This document shows positions 1 through 4,723 of a stretch of 8,144 nt of DNA, one piece after another. The DNA is from Trueperaceae bacterium (GTDB taxonomy: Bacteria > Deinococcota > Deinococci > Deinococcales > Trueperaceae). The translations under genes and the position numbers were made by a program. The first letter of the stretch is position 1; the number at the start of each line of letters is the position of its first letter. The notes beneath the pieces were generated by a model. That model made no database searches, was not told the origin of the DNA, and saw only the letters and a list, made by a program, of their open reading frames with translations. The stretch is taken from NCBI GenBank assembly GCA_024636105.1, contig JAGXHO010000011.1, positions 1-8,144 on the forward strand, in the 5' to 3' direction.

Positions 1-312
1 CGCGCGCGCCTCAATCGGTTCTTCAGCTTCGGCGGGTACGGGTCCGATTCTTCGGACCGTGTGGAGCTCACGCGCTTGGCCATCGAGCGCTGTGGCCGCC
101 TTCACGGGCACGCGCTCGATCCCGCCCGGATGCTCGTGGTGGGCGATACGCCGCGTGATGTCGAGGCGGGCCGCGGCGTGGGGGCGGTCACCGTGGGGGT
201 CGCGACGGGCAAGTACACGGTCGAGCAACTCGAGGCGGCGGGTGCGGACTTCGTGCTCGCCACGCTCGAATCACCGCTGCCCGGCATCGAGGATCTGCTG
301 CGGCAGGGCTGA
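1..312 (+). CDS. HAD-superfamily hydrolase, C-terminal part (5' end outside window)
   Basis: The reading frame is open from the first base and ends at TGA 310-312, giving the last 103 residues of a longer protein. Visible residues 46-53 (VVGDTPRD) form HAD motif IV, the paired aspartates (D49 and D53) that hold the catalytic Mg2+. The following stretch, AGRGVGAVTVGVATGKYTVEQL and AGADFVL, is the typical tail of phosphoglycolate-phosphatase-like enzymes. The preceding FGGYGSDSSDR segment also resembles that family. The nucleophile motif I (DxDGT) and the cap domain lie upstream, outside the window, so the substrate cannot be named; a small cytoplasmic phosphate ester is likely. A GTG at position 61 is only an internal valine. 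The gene converges on the minus-strand operon with a 12-nt gap and no visible terminator hairpin. Family assignment is firm, specific function is not. Confidence 0.85.
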   Translation, partial: RARLNRFFSFGGYGSDSSDRVELTRLAIERCGRLHGHALDPARMLVVGDTPRDVEAGRGVGAVTVGVATGKYTVEQLEAAGADFVLATLESPLPGIEDLLRQG

Positions 313-324
313 CCGAAGCGAGTT

Positions 325-957
325 CTACCGACGCAGCACCGCGCGCGCTGGCGCACCGTCCCCCGCGCCGCCGTCGAGCTTCAGCGGTAGGCACAACAGT
401 TCGTAGACGCCGGACGCGACGCCGCTAAGGTCGATTCCCTCGAGGATGATGACGTCGTCGGCCAGCAGCACTTTGTGGGTGTCGTGGTTCGCCGACCCGA
501 ACGCCTCGACCGAAAGGTAGTCGATCCCGACGAGTCGGATGCGTGCCGCGACGAGCGCGCGCGCCGCTTCCGGCGCGATGAAGGTGAAATCCTCGCGGAA
601 GTGTTCCTCGGCCCAGAACGATGAGTTGCGGGTCTTGAAGAGGACGCGCTCGGCACCCGCGACGATCGCATCGGTCACGTGTTCTGGGCCGATGACGCGC
701 ACGCTCTCCGGGATCTCGATGACGCGAGCCTCGCCGATGAGCGCATCGAGCTGAAGGTCGATCACGCGACGTCCCTCCGCCAGGAAGTGGGCGGGCGCGT
801 CGACGTGGGTGCCGGTGTGGGCACCCAGGCGCAGGAACGAGACGTTGGCGGCGTCGCCGTTCGCGAGGGCCACGGGCGTGTCGATCGCGACCGGGGGATC
901 GCCCGGATAGACGGGCATGCGGGTCCGCACCGCGACGCTGAGATCGTGGATCGGCAT
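325..957 (-). CDS. Cyclase / kynurenine-formamidase-family metal-dependent hydrolase
   Basis: The gene encodes 210 residues, the normal family length. Residues 47-58 carry the family signature HxGTHxDxPxH (H47, H51, D53, H57). A second site has H161 and E173, twelve residues apart. Ligand spacing (4, 2, 4 and 12) is as I recall it for bacterial kynurenine formamidase KynB, so a complete dinuclear zinc site is expected. Known relatives hydrolyse N-formylkynurenine or other cyclic or amide substrates; the true substrate here is unknown. The ATG at 957-955 is chosen because AGGAG (minus strand, 970-966) lies 8 nt upstream, touching the stop of the preceding dehydrogenase gene. The frame stays open much further upstream, but that part only shadows the dehydrogenase. 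It is the third gene of an apparent zwf-gnd-cyclase operon, with no kyn genes nearby. It is cytoplasmic, with no signal peptide. Confidence 0.88.
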   Translation of the reverse strand: MPIHDLSVAVRTRMPVYPGDPPVAIDTPVALANGDAANVSFLRLGAHTGTHVDAPAHFLAEGRRVIDLQLDALIGEARVIEIPESVRVIGPEHVTDAIVAGAERVLFKTRNSSFWAEEHFREDFTFIAPEAARALVAARIRLVGIDYLSVEAFGSANHDTHKVLLADDVIILEGIDLSGVASGVYELLCLPLKLDGGAGDGAPARAVLRR

Positions 958-962
958 GCGCG

Positions 963-1865
963 TCACTCCTGCGGCTTGACCGCATGCCCGCCGAACTCGT
1001 TGCGCAACCCGGCGATCACCTTCGCGCCAAAACTGTCCTCCTGCCGCGACCGAAACCGCATCAGGAGCGAGAGCGCGAGCACGGGCGCCGGCACGTCCTT
1101 GTCGATGGCCTCGGCCACGGCCCACCGTCCCTCGCCCGAGTCCTCGACGTACCCGCGGATCGACGCCAGGTCCGGTTCTTTCGCGAACGAGCGTTCGGCC
1201 AACTCGAGGAGCCAGGAGCGCACGACGCTGCCCTGGTTCCACAGGTGCGAGATCGCTCGCAGATCGAGCTCCGTGAAGTCCGACGCGTGGAGGATCTCGA
1301 ATCCCTCGCCATACGCCTGGAGCATGCCGTACTCGATGCCGTTGTGCACCATCTTGACGAAGTGCCCGGCGCCGCTCGGACCGACGTGAAGGTAGCCGTC
1401 GAGCGGCGCCAGCGTCTTGAACGCCGGCTCGAGCCGTGCGAACGGCTCGCGCGGGCCGCCGATCATCAGGTTGAAGCCGATCTGCAAGCCCCAGATGCCG
1501 CCGCTCGTTCCCTGATCGAGCAGGGCGAGTCCCTGCCGTTCGAGCCACTCCGCCCGCCGAATCGTGTCCCGATAGAACGAGTTCCCGGTCTCCACGATGA
1601 CGTCGCCGGCCGTCAAGAGTGGGGCGAGCTCCGTCAACGTGTTCTCGGTGACCTCGCCAGCCGGCAGCGACACCCAGATGGCGCGCGGAGCCTCGAGTCG
1701 TTCGACGAACTCGGCGACGGTGCGCGCGCCCGAAGCCCCTTCTGCGGTCAACTGGTCGATCGGCTCCGGACTCCGGTTCGTCACCACGACTTCGTGGCCA
1801 CCGCCCATCAGCCGGCGTGCCATGTTGGCGCCCATGCGCCCCAATCCGATCATCCCGCACTGCAT
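963..1865 (-). CDS. gnd: 6-phosphogluconate dehydrogenase, decarboxylating, short (GndA/YqeC-like) type
   Basis: This cytoplasmic enzyme oxidatively decarboxylates 6-phosphogluconate to ribulose 5-phosphate. At 300 residues it matches the short, usually NAD-linked class rather than the ~470-residue NADP class. The Rossmann motif GLGRMG is at residues 7-12, SGG at 121-123, and the catalytic block GHFVKMVHNGIEY at 168-179 with K171, H174 and N175. The C-terminal signature (YVEDSGEGRW 239-248, FRSRQEDSF 271-279, FGGHAVK 291-297) is fully present. Two departures from the usual short-type pattern stand out: TNRS (29-32) at the end of the second beta strand, where an acidic residue is common, and ETGNS (92-96) in place of the usual DGGNS. 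Start ATG 1865-1863 follows a strong GGAGGT. The gene begins 4 nt after the zwf stop and ends 5 nt before the cyclase gene, so it is the middle gene of the operon. Confidence 0.94.
   Translation of the reverse strand: MQCGMIGLGRMGANMARRLMGGGHEVVVTNRSPEPIDQLTAEGASGARTVAEFVERLEAPRAIWVSLPAGEVTENTLTELAPLLTAGDVIVETGNSFYRDTIRRAEWLERQGLALLDQGTSGGIWGLQIGFNLMIGGPREPFARLEPAFKTLAPLDGYLHVGPSGAGHFVKMVHNGIEYGMLQAYGEGFEILHASDFTELDLRAISHLWNQGSVVRSWLLELAERSFAKEPDLASIRGYVEDSGEGRWAVAEAIDKDVPAPVLALSLLMRFRSRQEDSFGAKVIAGLRNEFGGHAVKPQE
966..970 (-). promoter_or_regulatory. Ribosome binding site of the cyclase-family gene
   Basis: AGGAG on the minus strand, 8 nt before the ATG at 957, lies immediately before the TGA stop (965-963) of the upstream dehydrogenase gene. 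It fixes the start of the cyclase gene and suggests translational coupling. Confidence 0.75.
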
Positions 1866-1869
1866 GGAA

Positions 1870-3462
1870 TTACCTCCGTTGTGAATCATCGTCCGCGCGC
1901 CGGCCGGCGCGTCGGAGTTCGTGCGTGTGCTGGCCCTCGACGGTGCACGCGATCTGCTCCGCGGCGTCATACCAGCGGCGTCCGTCGCGGGCGAGGAGCG
2001 CCTCGGCCGCCGCGGGCCCGACCGAGCCCGCGGCGTAGTTGGGAACGTCCGACGGTCGCGCCGTCGCCCACGACGCGATCGCCGGGTCCACGACGGCCCA
2101 CGCCGCCTCCACCTCGTCGGCGCGCGCGAAGAACGTCGGGTCGCCGCGCAGAGCGTCGAGCAGCAGGTTCTCGTACGCGGAGGGGGACTCGACGGCGCGG
2201 CGCTGGGTGACGCGGCAGTAGTCGAGGGCGATGGTCTGCGTCCCCATCGTCTGCCCAAGCCGCTTCCCCTCGACCTGCAGGATGATCCCTGCATCCGGTG
2301 AGACGTTGACGACCAACAAGTTGGGGCGCACCACATCGCCGTCAGCGCCGGCGTGGGCCCATGGGGTGTGCGGCGCCGGCTTGAACTCGACGATGATCTC
2401 GGTGGCCCTCCGCGCGAGCCGCTTGCCCGAGCGCAGGTAGAAGGGCACCCCCGCCCACCGCGCGTTGTCGATGTGCAGTTTCAGCGCGGCGTAGGTCTCG
2501 ACCGTCGAGTCGGCGGCCACCTTCGGCTCTTCGCGGTAGGCCGGCACGCGGTCCCCGGCGATGCTGCCCGCTCCGTACTGCCCGCGGACGGCTTCGTGCT
2601 CGACGGCCTCCAGTGCCATCCTCCGGATGGCGCGCAAGACCTTCACCTTCTCGTCGCGCACGGCCCGCGGGTTCCACTCCGCGGGCGGCTCGATGGCGAC
2701 CAGCGCGCAGAGCTGGAGCAGGTGGTTCTGGATCATGTCGCGCATCGCCCCGGCCGTCTCGTAGAAGCCGCCGCGCCCCTCCACGCCCAGCGTTTCGGAG
2801 GCCGTGATCTGCACGTGATCGATGGTGTTCCGGTTCCAGAGCGGCTCGAAGATCGCGTTGGCGAACCGCAGCGCGAAGAGGTTCTGCACGATCTCCTTGC
2901 CGAGGAAGTGATCGATGCGAAAGACGTCGTCTTCGTCGTAGCCGCGCGTGACCTCGGCGTTCAGCTCGCGAGCCGAGCCGGCGTCGTGGCCGAACGGTTT
3001 CTCGATCACCAGGCGCGCCCACGCTCCCTCGGCGCGCTGGTACGCGTGCCCGGCGAGCCCGGCCTCGGTAAGGCGCCGCATGATCGGCGCGAACAGCGAC
3101 GGCGGCGTCGCGAGGTAGAAGAGCCGGCGTGCGCCCGCGCCCGCGTCGAACGACGCCAGCCTGCGTGCGAGCTCGGCGTACCCCTGGGCGTCCTCGCTGT
3201 CGTACTCGGCCGCGATGTAGGAGACCCGTTCTTCGAACTCCGTCCAGGCCGCTTCATCGCCCGCTCCGGCCTCGCGCAGCACCGCCGTGCGCATGCGCTC
3301 GCGGAACTCGTCGTCGCTCATCGAGCTCCGGGCGTACCCGATCACGCGACACTCCGGCGACAGCAGTCCACGCCGCATCAAGCCAAAGATCGCGGGCATC
3401 ACCATCCGTTCGGTCAGGTCACCAGACGCGCCGAAGAGGACCAGCGTGCAAGGCTCGACCAT
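1870..3462 (-). CDS. zwf: Glucose-6-phosphate 1-dehydrogenase
   Basis: The enzyme oxidises glucose 6-phosphate to 6-phosphoglucono-lactone, the entry step of the oxidative pentose phosphate pathway, in the cytoplasm. The protein has 530 residues, close to the family's usual ~490-510 with a short charged C-terminal tail. The coenzyme-binding GASGDL is at residues 11-16 and EKPFGHD at 154-160. The signature RIDHFLGKE at 182-190 contains the substrate-binding and catalytic Asp-His pair. RDMIQNHLLQ (241-250) carries the second conserved His (H247), and the YLRSGKRL substrate loop is at 342-349. One oddity is residues 17-20, TERM, where homologues commonly have a Lys-rich (T/A)KRK. Start ATG 3462-3460 follows AGGAG with a 6-nt gap. 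It is the first intact gene of the zwf-gnd-cyclase operon and lies 40 nt downstream of the GH15 remnant on the same strand. Confidence 0.96.
   Translation of the reverse strand: MVEPCTLVLFGASGDLTERMVMPAIFGLMRRGLLSPECRVIGYARSSMSDDEFRERMRTAVLREAGAGDEAAWTEFEERVSYIAAEYDSEDAQGYAELARRLASFDAGAGARRLFYLATPPSLFAPIMRRLTEAGLAGHAYQRAEGAWARLVIEKPFGHDAGSARELNAEVTRGYDEDDVFRIDHFLGKEIVQNLFALRFANAIFEPLWNRNTIDHVQITASETLGVEGRGGFYETAGAMRDMIQNHLLQLCALVAIEPPAEWNPRAVRDEKVKVLRAIRRMALEAVEHEAVRGQYGAGSIAGDRVPAYREEPKVAADSTVETYAALKLHIDNARWAGVPFYLRSGKRLARRATEIIVEFKPAPHTPWAHAGADGDVVRPNLLVVNVSPDAGIILQVEGKRLGQTMGTQTIALDYCRVTQRRAVESPSAYENLLLDALRGDPTFFARADEVEAAWAVVDPAIASWATARPSDVPNYAAGSVGPAAAEALLARDGRRWYDAAEQIACTVEGQHTHELRRAGRRADDDSQRR
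1872..1877 (-). promoter_or_regulatory. Ribosome binding site of gnd, overlapping the zwf stop
   Basis: GGAGGT on the minus strand, 6 nt before the ATG at 1865. Its last base is the first base of the zwf TAA stop (1872-1870), an arrangement expected for translational coupling of zwf and gnd. Confidence 0.85.
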
Positions 3463-3468
3463 CTCTAC

Positions 3469-3473
3469 TCCTC
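3469..3473 (-). promoter_or_regulatory. Ribosome binding site of zwf
   Basis: AGGAG on the minus strand inside the purine-rich stretch GAGAGGAGTAGAG, 6 nt before the zwf ATG at 3462. No convincing -35/-10 pair was seen between zwf and the GH15 remnant (3463-3502), so the operon promoter probably lies further upstream. Confidence 0.75.
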
Positions 3474-3502
3474 TCGAGGCACGGCCGCGGCGTGCGTGGG
3501 CG

Positions 3503-4245
3503 TCCGCCGGTCGAGGAGGCGAACCGCTCCATGGTCCGGATGAACACCGCCGGATCGCGTCCGGCGGCGAGCTCGTAGTGGCCGCGTTCGCCCGTCAGGA
3601 GCGGCCACGCCCGGCCGGTCCCCCAACCCTGATACGGTCCGCCATCGTCGCGCTGACCGTAACCGTCATGGTTGTAGCGATGCCAGCACGGTCCGAACGG
3701 CGTCTCGACCTTCAGGACCGCATCGACGACCCGAAGCGAAGCGACCACCAACGGATCGTCAGGGCTGCGAATGCCGTAGCGGACGAGTTCGAGGAACCCG
3801 GCGTCGACGATCTCCTTGGCAGGGAAGTCCACGCGATGTCCGGCAGGATGGTTTCGCACGGTCAGGCGCGCTCGATCTGGATCCTCGTCAGGCGACTGGT
3901 CGTGCACGTCGGCTGGCAGGATCCGGATGTAGTGGCGCGGAATGTCGGCCACGAGCGTGCCATCGGTCGTGACCGTCCACGATTCGAAACGGCTCCCCAG
4001 GAAGTCGGCGTGCTGCTCGAGGAACCGAAGGTGTCGTGTACTGGAGGTCGCGGACTTGCGGCCGGTCGATGGTCGGGAAATGGACTTCGGTGACGATGCC
4101 GCTCCACAGCGTGAACCAGAGGGCTCCGGGCCTCGAACGCGGTGCCGACGCCCTCTTTGGCTCCGGGTGTCCATCGCGGGGCCGTTCCCGGCTGCCCGAA
4201 CGCCGCGCGATCGCCGCGGACGCGTACGAGCGAGTGGCTCTGCAT
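3503..4245 (-). pseudogene. GH15 glucoamylase / glucodextranase-like remnant, frameshifted and internally deleted
   Basis: Three segments in three minus-strand frames read as one broken bacterial glucan 1,4-alpha-glucosidase (family GH15, usually ~800 residues). From ATG 4245 the N-terminus reads AFGQPGTAPRWTPGAKEGVG. Around 4123-4119, apparently one extra C shifts the frame to LWFTLWSGIVTEVHFPTIDR and RDLQY. Near 4040-4031 the match jumps, in another frame, to the late catalytic-domain blocks ESWTVTTDGTLV, IPRHYIRI, FPAKEIVDAGFLELVRYGIR, CWHRYNHDGYGQ and GRAWPLLTGERGHYELAAGR. Homology ends after FASSTGG (3503), just before the expected LPEQ(V/I)W block that holds a catalytic glutamate. Roughly 400 internal codons and the C-terminus are missing, so no active enzyme can be made. 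The blocks are recalled from family knowledge, not aligned here. It ends 40 nt before zwf on the same strand and may once have headed that operon. Confidence 0.82.
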
Positions 4246-4723
4246 CGGAACCAATCGGCTTGAATCGCTGTTCACGGCGTCTCCCAACCGTTCGCAGGAA
4301 TGTGTGGGCTGCGTACCTAGCCGCGCCCTGCCGCGGGAACGTGCGATTGGGCTCGGTCGAGCGGCGCTGCACCCGGTCGACGCTCTGGAGCGTGTGGGCA
4401 GTGTAGGTCGCCCGTCGGATCTCGGGCGCGCACCTGACCATCGCGGGTCGCAGGACGCGGCGAACACGATTCCGAACGCGCCACGCAGCGGGCTGTGGCA
4501 CGAGAACGCGCCCGTGTCGGGAAGCGGGCGCGACGCGAACCTGAGTGTCGGCGTCGGCCACATCGCCCAGATCGACGAGTTGCCATGGCACCGAGGCGTC
4601 AGTTGCCGTCCGCGGCGACTCGGCATCGCGCTAAGGTGCCCACAGATTCCCCCACTCCGTTTTGCAGGACCGTCGCGCCGCGACGGCAACCGATGATTCC
4701 ATCGCTGGCCGAGAGAAGGGTTC
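4246..4723. other. 478-nt stretch without a recognisable gene between divergent units
   Basis: Several frames are open here on both strands, as expected at this GC content, but none gives a sequence I recognise. The long plus frame 4142-4696 and the minus frames covering 4591-4317 have the Arg/Pro/Ala-rich look of shadow translations. It separates the minus-strand GH15/zwf unit from the plus-strand SDR-VKOR gene, so promoters for both directions probably lie here. I found no -35/-10 pair with acceptable spacing for the plus gene. The one clear signal is the palindrome at 4670-4686. The stretch may include decayed gene sequence, like the adjoining GH15 remnant. Confidence 0.5.
4670..4686. promoter_or_regulatory. 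Perfect 17-bp palindrome, candidate operator upstream of the SDR-VKOR gene
   Basis: CCGTCGCG, a single central C, then CGCGACGG: two exact 8-bp arms. It ends 37 bases before the ATG at 4724 and lies directly after TTTGCAGGA. Position and symmetry would suit a dimeric repressor site. A transcript hairpin with a 1-nt loop is sterically poor without opening the inner pairs. GC-rich DNA produces such palindromes by chance fairly often, so the functional call is tentative. Confidence 0.4.

Noticed and set aside
61..63. GTG as the start of the HAD gene
   Set aside because: The frame is open and family-like upstream to the window edge, and a start here would remove the nucleophile and cap domains.
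958..1860. Long minus-strand N-terminal extension of the cyclase frame (total 511 codons)
   Set aside because: It runs antiparallel-free but out of frame through the 6-phosphogluconate dehydrogenase gene and is Arg-rich shadow sequence. The true start at 957 has its own AGGAG.
984..2210. 408-codon plus-strand frame opposite gnd and the end of zwf
   Set aside because: It spans two genes antisense, has no motifs and no ribosome binding site.
1866..2336. N-terminal extension of the gnd frame upstream of 1865
   Set aside because: It is an out-of-frame shadow of zwf, with Ser/Arg/Pro-rich translation. GGAGGT and the Rossmann motif place the start at 1865.
2353..3543. 396-codon plus-strand frame opposite zwf
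   Set aside because: It is an antisense shadow of a strongly supported gene and contains no recognisable motif.
4603..4635. Possible -35/-10 pair (TTGCCG ... GCTAAG) for the plus-strand gene
   Set aside because: The spacing is about 21 nt, too long for a standard sigma-70-type promoter, and the -10 match is poor.
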